This document shows positions 33,163 to 42,427 of a DNA stretch of 59,087 nt, one piece after another. The position numbers and the translations under genes were made by a program. The stretch covers positions 163 through 59,249 of the forward strand of contig NZ_JAFA01000048.1 of assembly GCF_000519185.1 (NCBI RefSeq), in the 5' to 3' direction. Below the pieces are notes generated by a model, which was not told the DNA's origin, made no database searches, and worked only from the letters and a program-made list of their open reading frames with translations. Within the stretch, counting starts at the first letter, position 1, and each line of letters opens with the position of its first letter. This DNA is from Paraburkholderia nodosa DSM 21604 (lineage in GTDB: Bacteria; Pseudomonadota; Gammaproteobacteria; Burkholderiales; Burkholderiaceae).

Positions 33163-33942
33163 TTACGGCTCGCCGCCAAGGTATCGCTGCGGCGACACCC
33201 CCATGACACGCTTGAACATCGTCGAAAACGCCGTGGGGCTGCCGTACCCCAGTTCGTACGCGACGCGTGTGATCGACTCGCCCCGGTTTAGCCGGGCAAC
33301 CGCCTCGATCAGGCACGCTTGCTCGCGCCAGGCGACGAAGCTGGTTCCCAACTGTTCGCGGAACATACGGGTAAAGCTGCGGCGGCTCAGTCCCACGCGG
33401 CTGGCGGCCTCGTCGAGGCTGAGCGTCATCGACGGCGCTTCGAGCACTTGGCGGCACAGCGCGGCGAGCCGCGGCTCGTCCGGCAACGGCGCATTGAGCG
33501 CGAGTGGCGTCATGGCGGCGATCTCGTCGACCAGCAGCGCCATGATCCGGTCCGCGCGCGTCATGGGCGCGTACAGCGCGGGCTGCTGCACGGCTTCCGA
33601 CATCAGGTTCCTTAGCAACTGCGTGGTGCCGAGCACGCAGCAATGCTGGCGCAGCGAGCGTGTCTCTCGCAGGCGAGCGTGAACGAACGCATTGAGCATG
33701 CGCACCTGGCCGTTCATCTGCATTTCGTGTGGGACGTTGGCAGGCAGCCAGATTGCGCATTGCGATGGCACGACCCAGTTGCCGGCCGCCGTCGAGACCG
33801 ACATCGCCCCTTGCGCCGCATAGGCGAACTGGCCGCGTTCATGCGTGTGGTGAGGGTGCACGAAACCCGAGGGATAGACGCGCGCGGTCGTGATGACGTC
33901 GCGTGGGACTTCCTCGTAGCTTGCCGGAATGGTTGCTGACAT
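33163..33942 (-). CDS. AraC-family transcriptional regulator
   Basis: A 259-residue regulator with an N-terminal cupin-like sensing domain (HPHHTHERGQFAYAAQGAMS) and the C-terminal AraC double helix-turn-helix (SLDEAASRVGLSRRSFTRMF, then ITRVAYELGYGSPTAFSTMF). Start MSATIPASYE is used; an in-frame ATG at 34005 would add 21 residues. It lies 104 bases upstream of the acyl-CoA dehydrogenase on the same strand and may control it. Confidence 0.9.
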   Translation of the reverse strand: MSATIPASYEEVPRDVITTARVYPSGFVHPHHTHERGQFAYAAQGAMSVSTAAGNWVVPSQCAIWLPANVPHEMQMNGQVRMLNAFVHARLRETRSLRQHCCVLGTTQLLRNLMSEAVQQPALYAPMTRADRIMALLVDEIAAMTPLALNAPLPDEPRLAALCRQVLEAPSMTLSLDEAASRVGLSRRSFTRMFREQLGTSFVAWREQACLIEAVARLNRGESITRVAYELGYGSPTAFSTMFKRVMGVSPQRYLGGEP

Positions 33943-34078
33943 GGCCCGAAATGTTGCTCGATTGACCTGATCGCGAGTGCGGGACGGAAAGCGAAAATTT
34001 AGCATGGAGGTGCTCGCATGCGCGCCGGCTCGCGGCGCACAACCCGATCAATCCAGATCAATCGACAAGGAGGCGTAG

Positions 34079-34582
34079 ATGCCGTTATCCAATCAAATCA
34101 TGCTGGCCCGATATACCCAATGGGCGAACGAAGTCATTCATGGCGTCGTCGCCCGCCTGCCGGAAGAAGCGGTCGTGGCCACACGCGAAATGACCTTCGG
34201 AAGTCTCCTGCGCGCGTTGGGGCATGGCTATGCCGTAGGCGCGATTTTCAGGGCGCACCTGGAGCAGCGCGATCACGGCTTCACTGAGCGCCTCGTTCCA
34301 GATACCAAGACCCTGCCTGAGCTGCGAACCATGCAGCGCGATCTGGACGCCTGGTACCTGGCGTGGATCGACGGCTTGAGCGAAGCACAAGCCGAAGAGA
34401 AGGTCCATTTTCAGTACATCGGTGGCGCAGAGGGCGTCATGTCGCGCGCGCAGATTTTCTTGCACGTCGTCAATCACTATACGTTTCACCGCGGCTTCAT
34501 CGTCGAGACCCTGCGCAGAATGGCGGTCGATGTGCCGCCCACCGATATCACGGTTTATCTCCGCGATTACATGCTCAAATAA
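34079..34582 (+). CDS. DinB family protein
   Basis: A 167-residue four-helix protein of the DinB/YfiT type. The metal-binding His triad is likely formed by the His in ALGHGYAVG and the two in HVVNHYTFHRG. The end TDITVYLRDYML is typical. Family members are metal-dependent thiol transferases or hydrolases, but function here is open. AAGGAGG precedes the ATG. Confidence 0.85.
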   Translation: MPLSNQIMLARYTQWANEVIHGVVARLPEEAVVATREMTFGSLLRALGHGYAVGAIFRAHLEQRDHGFTERLVPDTKTLPELRTMQRDLDAWYLAWIDGLSEAQAEEKVHFQYIGGAEGVMSRAQIFLHVVNHYTFHRGFIVETLRRMAVDVPPTDITVYLRDYMLK

Positions 34583-34858
34583 ACGGGGCTCGTTCTGCCA
34601 GCGGCAAATAAATAGGATCAAAACGCTGCAAACGTTTGCAAATACTTGTCCTGCAAAGGGTTTCCTGAAGTTTCCCCTTTTGCTGCCGTAAACTCGTGCG
34701 CGGGTCCCGATTTTGTTGTCGAGCCCGCCAATGAGTCGCGCCGACGCCATTACGGCGGCTCTTTTTGCAGCCGATTTCAATCAGGCGCATCAAGGTCCAC
34801 CATTTGCCGCCGCATTAACGCCTACCTGCAACTTTATTTCCTCATCCGAGTGTCGTTC

Positions 34859-35311
34859 ATGCTGGCAGATTCGCCGGGTCGCGCGCAGTCGCTTCGACCG
34901 TCCGGCTCGCAACCGCGCGTGGCCATTCGCGCGCTCGACGACGTCGCACGCGCCGCCGACGCGGTGATGTATTCCACGCTCGTTCTCTCCGCTATCGCGG
35001 CGGTCGTGCTCGCCGCGAAATTCTTCGCGGTGCATCACCTCGCGTTCGACCGGCTACAGGCGCTCAACTTCGCCGTGGTCGCCGGCGAAGTGCGCAGCAT
35101 TGGCCGCGCGGCCGACATCATGGGCGAGATTACGGCGTCGAGCCACGAGCAGGCGCAGGGCATCGAGCAGGTCAACGCGATGGTCGCGCAGAGGGACGAC
35201 ACCACGCGCCGCAACGCCGCTTTGGTGAACGAAGCGGCGGCCGCGTCGTCGTCGCTGCACGCGACGAGCGTGAAGCTGCGAGAGGTGCTCGGCCTCGTCG
35301 CATTGTCGTGA
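34859..35311 (+). pseudogene. collapsed methyl-accepting chemotaxis protein remnant
   Basis: A 150-residue frame. It has one membrane span (STLVLSAIAAVVLAAKFF) and then disjoint pieces of the chemotaxis-receptor hairpin: ALNFAVVAGEVRSIGRA, next DIMGEITASSHEQAQGIEQV, then RRNAALVNEAAAASSSL. Compared with the normal receptor, the tip between ALNAAVEAARAGEQG and FAVVA is missing, as is the stretch from RSLAQRSA to VTDIMGEI. The ligand domain is absent. The pieces remain in one frame, so it may be translated but could hardly signal. Confidence 0.75.
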
Positions 35312-35363
35312 TAATGTCGTGCGACGCCCGGGGTGAACACGTGGTGAACAAGGAGACCTTCCG

Positions 35364-37475
35364 ATGATGAGCGTGATGGGCTGCATCGTCTACAAGCACA
35401 ACCTGTGGCTCGTCGTCGTCGCGCTGCTGATCTGCGCCGCGGGCTCGTGGGTCACCGCGCGGCTCGTCCTGCGCTCGTTCGCCACGCGATCGCTGCAGCG
35501 CATGGGCTGGTCGTTCATCGCGGCCGTCGTTGCGGCCGCCGATATCTGGTGTACGCACTTCATCGCCATGCTCGGCTTCGAGCCGGGCGTGCCGATCGCC
35601 TTCGACCCCGTGCTGACCATCACGTCGCTGCTCATCGCGCTCGTGGGCAGCTTCGCGGGATTTCTGCTCGCCACGAGCCAGGCCGCGAACCGTCTCACGC
35701 GCGCGGCGCCCGCGCTGGGCGGCGCGATCGTCGGGCTGGCGGTCGCGCTCATGCATTACGCGGGCATGCTCGCGTATCGCGTGGAAGGCATCGTGATCTG
35801 GAATCGCATTGGGATCGCCTTGTCGATCGTGTTTGCGGTCTCGATCAGCGCGCTTGCGTTGCATCTCGCCGGCGTGGCCGCGAGGCGCCCGCAGGAGAAC
35901 GCAGCCAGCGCGCGGGCAAGCGCCGACGCGTCCGCGCGCCTCGTGGCGGGCGTGCTCGCCCTCGCCATCGCTGCGCTGCACTTCACCGGCATGTCCGCGT
36001 TCCAGGTCGTGCCGCTGGCGATCGACGGGCAGTTTTCGAATCCCGCCGCGTTGCATGCGCTCGCGCTCGCCGTGGCGTGCATGGCGCTCGTGATCGCGGG
36101 CGCGGGCTGCGTGAGCTTTCTGCTCGACGACAGCGTGCGCGCCGAATCCGTCGAGCATCTGCGCACGATGGCGATGAGCGACATGCTCACCGGCCTGCCC
36201 AATCGCGCGAGCTTCAACGCACGCATCGACGCCGAACTGGCGCGCACGCAGGACACGCGCAAGCTCGCGCTCATCGGCATCGACCTGAACCGCTTCAAGG
36301 AAATCAACGACCTGCACGGCCATCATGCCGGCGACGAAGTGCTGCGCATTCTCGCGCGGCGTCTTTCGAGCCTGATGCGCGAAGGCGAGTTCGTGGCGCG
36401 CGTGGGCGGCGACGAGTTCGTGGCGCTCACGCGCTTCGCCTCGCGCGAGGAACTCGGCGATCTGCTCTCGCGCCTCGAAAACGCGCTGTACCGGCCGGTG
36501 CGCTACGACGACGCCGAAGTGCTTTCGGGCGCGAGCCTTGGCGTCGCCATCTACCCCGACGACGCCACCACCAAGACCGTGCTCATCAACAACGCCGACC
36601 TCGCCATGTATCGCGCGAAGGCGGACCTCGCGCAGTCGGTGTGCTTCTACGAGCCGGCGATGGACGAAATCGCGCGGGCGCGCCGCTCGCTCACGCACGA
36701 CTTGCGCGAGGCGCTCGCGCGCGAGCAGTTAAGCGTGCACTACCAGGTGCAGACCTCGATCGCGAGCGGCGAAATTTGCGGCTATGAAGCGCTACTGCGC
36801 TGGGAGCATCCGCGGCTCGGCTTCATCTCGCCCGCCGAATTCATTCCGCTCGCCGAAGAGAATGGCCTCATTCTCGGCATTGGCGCCTGGGTGCTGCGCG
36901 AGGCGTGCACGCGTGCCGTTTCGTGGTCGCCGCCTTACAAGGTGGCCGTGAATCTCTCGCCCGTGCAGTTCTCGCACGCGGATCTGCCGAAGCTCGTCGA
37001 GACCGTGCTGGTCGAGACCGGCCTCGCGCCCGGGCGGCTGGAACTGGAACTCACCGAGACGACCATTTTCGCTGACCGCGAGCGCTCGCTCGACGTGTTG
37101 CAGCGAATCAAGGCGATTGGCGTGAGTATCGCATTGGACGACTTCGGCACCGGTTACTCGTCGCTCGACACGCTGCGCTCGTTCCCGTTCGACAAGATCA
37201 AGCTCGACCAGTCTTTCATCAGCGAGGCCGAATCGAGCCGCCAGGCCACCGCGATCATTCGCGCGGTGCTCGCGCTCGGCAAGAGCCTCGGCATTCCGGT
37301 GCTGGCCGAAGGCATCGAAACCGAAGCGCAACTCACGCTGCTCGCCGACGAAGGCTGCGACGAAGTGCAGGGCTTCCTGCTCGGCCGACCGGCGCCGCTT
37401 AGCCATCTCGTGGCGAGCGGGCAGCTCTCGCTGCTCGCCGACGATAAAGAAGCGCTGGGCGCGGTTCGAGGTTAA
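35364..37475 (+). CDS. MHYT-GGDEF-EAL cyclic-di-GMP protein
   Basis: A 703-residue membrane protein. Seven spans carry three MHYT-type motifs (THFIAMLGF, MHYAGMLAY, LHFTGMSAF), proposed to bind copper and sense gas or redox. A GGDEF domain follows with intact RVGGDEFVAL, and then an EAL domain with YEALLRWEHP, ELTETTIF and DDFGTGYSSL. Both enzymatic domains appear complete, so it could make or degrade c-di-GMP. AAGGAG precedes the ATG. Its stop codon overlaps by 3 bases that of the convergent CaiB/BaiF gene. Confidence 0.92.
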   Translation: MMSVMGCIVYKHNLWLVVVALLICAAGSWVTARLVLRSFATRSLQRMGWSFIAAVVAAADIWCTHFIAMLGFEPGVPIAFDPVLTITSLLIALVGSFAGFLLATSQAANRLTRAAPALGGAIVGLAVALMHYAGMLAYRVEGIVIWNRIGIALSIVFAVSISALALHLAGVAARRPQENAASARASADASARLVAGVLALAIAALHFTGMSAFQVVPLAIDGQFSNPAALHALALAVACMALVIAGAGCVSFLLDDSVRAESVEHLRTMAMSDMLTGLPNRASFNARIDAELARTQDTRKLALIGIDLNRFKEINDLHGHHAGDEVLRILARRLSSLMREGEFVARVGGDEFVALTRFASREELGDLLSRLENALYRPVRYDDAEVLSGASLGVAIYPDDATTKTVLINNADLAMYRAKADLAQSVCFYEPAMDEIARARRSLTHDLREALAREQLSVHYQVQTSIASGEICGYEALLRWEHPRLGFISPAEFIPLAEENGLILGIGAWVLREACTRAVSWSPPYKVAVNLSPVQFSHADLPKLVETVLVETGLAPGRLELELTETTIFADRERSLDVLQRIKAIGVSIALDDFGTGYSSLDTLRSFPFDKIKLDQSFISEAESSRQATAIIRAVLALGKSLGIPVLAEGIETEAQLTLLADEGCDEVQGFLLGRPAPLSHLVASGQLSLLADDKEALGAVRG

Positions 37476-38494
37476 CCGCCCTCGCTGCCGTAGTCCACGA
37501 AACGCGGCGCGCACTGCGGCTGCCACGCGCCGTCGCGCTGGGCGAACGCGCCGCGCGCCGTGTTGTGCGCATCGAGCGGTGCTTCCGCAAGACTCAGCAC
37601 GGGCGTGACGCACGCGTCGCTGTCTTCGAACACGGCGGTCCATTCTTCGCGCGTGCGCGTGGCAACCGCCTGGGCGATGCGCTCCTGCACGCGCGGCCAG
37701 TGCGTCCGGTCGCGCTGCGGCAGTTCGAGCAGGTCTTCTGCGCCGATGCCTTTCATGAACGCCGCGTAGAACTGCGGCTCGATGCAGCCCACGGCGATAT
37801 AGCGGTCGTCCGAGCAACGATAGGTGCGATAGAAAGGCGCGCCGCCGTCGAGCAGATTCGCACCGCGCTCGTCCTGCCAGTGCCCCGCCGCGTAGAAACC
37901 GTACATCATGCTCATCAGCATGGCCGCGCCGTCGGTCATCGCGGCGTCGACCACGCAGCCTTCGCCTGTCGAACGCGCGAGCAGAATGGCGGCCACCACG
38001 CCGAACGCGAGCAGCATGCCGCCGCCGCCGAAATCGCCGACCAGGTTCAGCGGCACCACGGGCTCGCCGCCCGCGAGACCCACCGCATGCAGCGCCCCCG
38101 AAATCGCGATGTAGTTGATGTCGTGGCCCGCCGTGTGCGCGAGCGGCCCCGTTTGCCCCCAGCCGGTCATGCGGCCGTAGACGAGCGAGGCGCGCCGCGC
38201 GCGGCACACTTGCGGGCCGAGTCCGAGCCGCTCCATCACGCCGGGGCGAAAGCCTTCGATCAATGCATCGGCGCTCGCGATCAGATCGAGTGCGCGTGCA
38301 ATGTCGTCGCGGCTCTTCAGGTCGAGCGCGACGTATTCGCGCCCGCGCGCTAGCGGTCCGGACGGCGCGGGGGCGCCCTCGCGGCCGATGCAGATCACGC
38401 GCGCGCCCATTTGCGCGAGCAGCATGCCGCAGAACGGCGCCGGGCCGAGCCCCGCGAATTCCACGACGGTAACGCCTTCCAGAGGCTTGATCAT
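37472..38494 (-). CDS. CaiB/BaiF CoA-transferase family protein
   Basis: A 340-residue protein of family III CoA transferases, close to alpha-methylacyl-CoA racemases. It begins MIKPLEGVTVVEFAGLGPAP, and GRMTGWGQTGPLAHTAGHDI carries the residues expected for racemase-type members. Length is normal. It is the last gene of the leftward catabolic operon. A racemase role would fit degradation of 2-methyl-branched acyl chains; CoA transfer is the alternative. Confidence 0.88.
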   Translation of the reverse strand: MIKPLEGVTVVEFAGLGPAPFCGMLLAQMGARVICIGREGAPAPSGPLARGREYVALDLKSRDDIARALDLIASADALIEGFRPGVMERLGLGPQVCRARRASLVYGRMTGWGQTGPLAHTAGHDINYIAISGALHAVGLAGGEPVVPLNLVGDFGGGGMLLAFGVVAAILLARSTGEGCVVDAAMTDGAAMLMSMMYGFYAAGHWQDERGANLLDGGAPFYRTYRCSDDRYIAVGCIEPQFYAAFMKGIGAEDLLELPQRDRTHWPRVQERIAQAVATRTREEWTAVFEDSDACVTPVLSLAEAPLDAHNTARGAFAQRDGAWQPQCAPRFVDYGSEGG

Positions 38495-38538
38495 GTGTGC
38501 TTTCCTGCCTGCTTGCTGGTGTGTCGATTCACGCGCCC

Positions 38539-39669
38539 TCACAGCGTGCGCGCGATGATTTCCTTCATGATCTCGTCGGTGCCGCCGTAGATGCGCATCA
38601 CGCGCGCGTCCACCCACGCGCTGCCGACCACATACTCGGACATGTAGCCGTAACCGCCGTGCAGCTGCAGGAATTCGTCGAGCAGCTGGTTCTGCAGTTC
38701 GGTCGCGTTGAGCTTCGCCATGGCGGCGTCCACGGGCGAAAGCTCGCGGCGCAGGTGCCGCGCGATGCAGTGATCGACATAGGTGCGCACCATCTCCGCC
38801 TTCGCGCGCGCATGTGCGAGCTTGAAGCGTGCATTCTGGAAATCGAAGATAGCCTGGCCGAACACCTTGCGATCGCGCGTATAGCGGATCGTGCGCTCGA
38901 GCATGCCCTCGATCGAGGCGGCGGCGCGCACCGCGATCACGAGCCGCTCCTGCGCCAGTTCGCGCATGAGGTACGAGAAGCCCTGGTTTTCCTCGCCGAG
39001 CCGCTGCGCGACGGGCACACGCACGTCCTCGAAAAACAGCTCGGACGTGTCTTGCGCGCGCAGGCCGATCTTGTCGAGCTTGCGGCCCTTGCTGAAACCC
39101 GGCGTGTCTTCTTCGACCACGATCAGCGACACGCCCTTGCCGCCCAGTTCGGGCGCGGTCTTGCACACCACGACTATCAGGCTCGCATTCTGTCCGTTCG
39201 TGATGAAGGTCTTCTGGCCGTTGATGACGTAGTGGTCTCCATCTTTGCGCGCGGTGGTGCGCACCGACTTGAGATCGCTGCCGGTGCCCGGCTCGGTCAT
39301 GGCGATGGCGCCGATATGCTCGCCGCGCGCGAGCTTCGGCAGCCACTCGCGCTTTTGCGCCTCGCTGCCGTACGCGAAGATATAAGGCGCGACGATGTCC
39401 GAATGCAGCGGAAAGCCGATGCCGCTCGCATTCACGCGCGCCAGCTCCTCGATCATGATGGCCGCGTGGCCGAAGTCGCCACCGCCACCGCCATACTCTT
39501 CGGGAATCGTGCAGCACAGCAGGCCTTCCTCGCCCGCTCGCCGCCAGACCGACTTCGGCACGATGCCTTCTTGTTCCCATTGATGATGGAACGGCACGAT
39601 TTCGCGCTCGATGAAGCGTTGGGCCTGCTCGCGGAAAATCTCGTGATCGTCACGGAATACAGTGCGCAT
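38539..39669 (-). CDS. acyl-CoA dehydrogenase
   Basis: A 376-residue FAD enzyme of normal length, introducing the alpha-beta double bond into acyl-CoA. MTEPGTGSDLKSVRTTA, the family signature QLHGGYGYMSEY and IYGGTDEIMKEIIART at the C-terminus are present; the catalytic Glu is likely within VYGGTDE-type sequence or the EEYGGG region, not settled here. Start MRTVFRDDHE. It lies 44 bases upstream of the CaiB/BaiF gene and 41 bases downstream of the CoA ligase. Confidence 0.92.
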   Translation of the reverse strand: MRTVFRDDHEIFREQAQRFIEREIVPFHHQWEQEGIVPKSVWRRAGEEGLLCCTIPEEYGGGGGDFGHAAIMIEELARVNASGIGFPLHSDIVAPYIFAYGSEAQKREWLPKLARGEHIGAIAMTEPGTGSDLKSVRTTARKDGDHYVINGQKTFITNGQNASLIVVVCKTAPELGGKGVSLIVVEEDTPGFSKGRKLDKIGLRAQDTSELFFEDVRVPVAQRLGEENQGFSYLMRELAQERLVIAVRAAASIEGMLERTIRYTRDRKVFGQAIFDFQNARFKLAHARAKAEMVRTYVDHCIARHLRRELSPVDAAMAKLNATELQNQLLDEFLQLHGGYGYMSEYVVGSAWVDARVMRIYGGTDEIMKEIIARTL

Positions 39670-39710
39670 CGGGGGTGTCTCCAGTGTCTCTTGCTATTTC
39701 GTTATCCGTA

Positions 39711-41258
39711 TCAAGCCGCGGGCTGGCGGTAGCGTTCCTTGAGAATGCGACGTAGCAGCTTGCCGTTGTCGTGGCGCGGCAGCGCCTCCTCGAAGTCGAC
39801 CGAGCGCGGCACCTTGATAGGCGAAAGGCGCTCTCGGCAGAACGCGATCAGCTCCTCGGCGAGCTGCGGGCTCGCGGCGTCGCGCTCGCGCGGCTGCACG
39901 ACCGCTTTCACGGTCTCGCCGAACTCGGGATGCGGCACGCCGATCACGGCGGCATCGGCCACCGCGGGATGCTCGGCGAGCACGTTCTCGATCTCCTGCG
40001 GATACACGTTCACGCCGCCGCTGATGATGAGGTCCACGCGCCGGTCGCTCAGGTACAAATAGCCTTCGGCATCGACATGGCCGATGTCGCCATAGGTCGC
40101 CCAGCCGTGGCGGTTGTAGACGCTGCGCGTCTTCACCGGATCGTTGTGGTACTCGAAAGCCGGCCCGCCTTCAAAGAACACGCGGCCAATCTCGCCTACA
40201 GGCAGTTCGTGATCCTCATCATCGATGATATGGATCCGTCCGTATTTCGAGCGTCCCACCGAGCCGCGATGCGCGAGCCATTCGTCGGAGTCGATCGCCG
40301 TGAGGCCCACGCTTTCCGAGCCCGCGTAGTACTCGTAGATCACCGGGCCGAACCACGCGATCATCTGCTCCTTGATGTGCGGCGGGCAGGGCGCGGCGGC
40401 GTGGATCGCCACGCGCAGGCTGCTCACGTCGTATTGCACGCGCGTGGTCCCGGGCAGATTCAGGAGGCGGATGAACATCGTCGGCACCCACTGGCTGTGC
40501 GTGACACGGTAGCGCGCGATGGCGTCGAGCGCAGCCTCGGCGTCGAACTTCTGCAGCACGATGGCGCGGCCGCCCGTGTGCAGCATGCGCATGAGGTAGC
40601 GCAGCGGCGCGGCGTGGTAGAGCGGCGCGGTGCTCAGGTAGACGGAATCGGCGTTGAAGCCGAACGTCTTGCGCCATGCTGCGGTTTCGGTGTCGTCGGC
40701 ATCGCGCTGCTCGAACGGCACGAGCGGCTTGCGGATGCCTTTGGGCAGGCCGGTCGTGCCCGATGAATAGAGGAAGTCGCGTCCGCGCGGAAGCGGTGGC
40801 AGCGGCGCGCTCGCATCGACCCCGGCGAGTGCCGCTTCGAGCGAGGCGAAGCCGGGCAGCGTTTCACCCGCGCCAGCCACGAAACAGGCGACGCCCTGCG
40901 CGGCGCCTTCCGCCACGAGCGTGGCGGCGAGTGCGTGCATGGCCTGCGAAACGATCAGCACGCGCGCGCCGCAGTCCTCGAGGACGTGCGCGGCCTCGCG
41001 TGTTTTCAACTGGATGCTGATGGGGGTGTAATAGAGGCCGGCGCGCTCGGCGCCGATGGCGATGACGGCGAGCGCGGGGTGATTCTCGAACAGCAGTGCA
41101 ATGCCGTCGCCGGGTTGCAGGCCGAGGCCGAGGAGCCAGTGCGCGATGCGTTCCGCGCGTTCGTCCAGCTCCTTGTAGGTGATGATCTGGTTGAGTGCGG
41201 GGAAGCACAGGGCTTCCCGCGTGGGTGCTGCTACAGCTAGTTCGCGGACACGCTCCAC
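39711..41258 (-). CDS. acyl-CoA synthetase (AMP-forming)
   Basis: A 515-residue ANL-family ligase that activates a carboxylic acid to its CoA thioester. The P-loop is FLYSSGTTGLPKGI; the hinge region has YLYLSDRRVDLIISGGVNVYP; the catalytic Lys is in LPRHDNGKLLRR. It is related to FadD-like ligases of short to medium or aromatic acids. It overlaps the IclR gene by 22 bases, so regulator and ligase share one transcript. Confidence 0.92.
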   Translation of the reverse strand: MERVRELAVAAPTREALCFPALNQIITYKELDERAERIAHWLLGLGLQPGDGIALLFENHPALAVIAIGAERAGLYYTPISIQLKTREAAHVLEDCGARVLIVSQAMHALAATLVAEGAAQGVACFVAGAGETLPGFASLEAALAGVDASAPLPPLPRGRDFLYSSGTTGLPKGIRKPLVPFEQRDADDTETAAWRKTFGFNADSVYLSTAPLYHAAPLRYLMRMLHTGGRAIVLQKFDAEAALDAIARYRVTHSQWVPTMFIRLLNLPGTTRVQYDVSSLRVAIHAAAPCPPHIKEQMIAWFGPVIYEYYAGSESVGLTAIDSDEWLAHRGSVGRSKYGRIHIIDDEDHELPVGEIGRVFFEGGPAFEYHNDPVKTRSVYNRHGWATYGDIGHVDAEGYLYLSDRRVDLIISGGVNVYPQEIENVLAEHPAVADAAVIGVPHPEFGETVKAVVQPRERDAASPQLAEELIAFCRERLSPIKVPRSVDFEEALPRHDNGKLLRRILKERYRQPAA

Positions 41259-42085
41259 GGTCTCGTCTCCATGTCATGCGCGGCCCCAGTCATGCTGCCG
41301 AGCGCTGCCTCCACGCGCCTGACAAGCGACATCAGCCGGGGGGCGATGTCGTCGGTCAGCTGGTTGCCGCTGATGTTGAAAACTGCAATCGAACAGCTAA
41401 AAACCCAATACTCGTCGTCGATCGGGGCGGACAACGGAATCGCCACCGAATGGATCTCGCGCTGCATGTCGCCGTGCGAGAGCGTGCAGCCGTGTGCACG
41501 CAACTCCTGCTGCGCAAGCGCGAGGCGCTGCGCGAGCAACTCGCCCTTGGCGGGGTCGCGCGCGAGCGTTTCCTGCAAGTACTGCTCGCGCTCCGCGCCC
41601 GGCACGGTCCACAGATACGCGCGGCCCGACGCCGTGCGCGAAAGCGAGAGCCGCGTGCCCGTTTCCGAGCGATACACCGCGCTGCCTTCGCCCTGAATCA
41701 CTTCGGCGTACGCCATGTTCAGGCGGTAGCCCACCGCGAGCGTCACCTGGCCGTGGCAGTAGTCGGCCAGCTCCTGCATCATCGGCCGCGCGATCTGCCG
41801 GATCGTCATGCGGCCGAGCGCCGGCGCGGCGAGGCTCAGCATTTCCGTGCCGAGCACATACTTCGAAATGCGTTCCGAATAGCGCAGCAGGCCGAACTCC
41901 GAGAGCGTGTTGATGAGCCGCAGCGCCGTGGGCTTGGGCAGCCCGGTGCGCTCGACCAGATCGCGCGCCGACAGCTCCGCGTCTCCCATCGAAAAGCACT
42001 GCAGGATCCGGATGCCGCGCGCGAGCGCGCTCACGAGCTGCGAGTCGGCGGCGTCTTCGGTGCGGGAGTTGGCCTGATCGTTCAT
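41237..42085 (-). CDS. IclR-family transcriptional regulator
   Basis: A 282-residue regulator with an N-terminal winged helix (LARGIRILQCFSM, LPKPTALRLINTLSEFGLL) and the IclR effector domain (SLSRTASGRAYLW, then HGDMQREIHSVAIPL). It is first in the leftward operon and divergent from the thiolase operon, so it probably controls both directions through the 342-base gap between them. Confidence 0.93.
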   Translation of the reverse strand: MNDQANSRTEDAADSQLVSALARGIRILQCFSMGDAELSARDLVERTGLPKPTALRLINTLSEFGLLRYSERISKYVLGTEMLSLAAPALGRMTIRQIARPMMQELADYCHGQVTLAVGYRLNMAYAEVIQGEGSAVYRSETGTRLSLSRTASGRAYLWTVPGAEREQYLQETLARDPAKGELLAQRLALAQQELRAHGCTLSHGDMQREIHSVAIPLSAPIDDEYWVFSCSIAVFNISGNQLTDDIAPRLMSLVRRVEAALGSMTGAAHDMETRPWSVSAN

Positions 42086-42427
42086 GTCGGGTCCTTCGTC
42101 GGGGTAAGGGCGCGGCGCGCCGGTGCGGCTCGCGGCAACCCCCGGATTCTAGCTTTCCGCTGCACGCCGGAACAATTTTTTAAGACGCCTGGCTCATTTT
42201 TTTGCCTTCGCGCTGCCGGGCCGCTCGTAACGGCGTGTTGATGTCTCCTTTTTCGATCTCTCGGGGTCAAGCCGCCCAAACAGTGTTGCGGATCGTGAGT
42301 CAGAAATCAATAAAAATGATCCAGTAGTGCCGAAATATGTTTACCACTATTGAAATAGTGAGTCAGCAAGGTGTATTTTGATTCAAGCGATTCATTTTTC
42401 ATGTCACTTCCAATCGTTGAGAGAACC
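42086..42427. promoter_or_regulatory. divergent control region of catabolic cluster
   Basis: The gap between iclR-type gene and thiolase contains a perfect CACTATT-GA-AATAGTG inverted repeat (42345-42360), and the octamer GTGAGTCA occurs nearby at 42295 and 42358. The stretch 42296-42375 is AT-rich and probably holds the rightward promoter. No gene is seen. Confidence 0.55.

Noticed and set aside
35172..36698. 508-codon minus-strand frame
   Set aside because: Antisense to the MHYT-GGDEF-EAL gene; Arg/His/Ala-rich composition typical of antisense frames.
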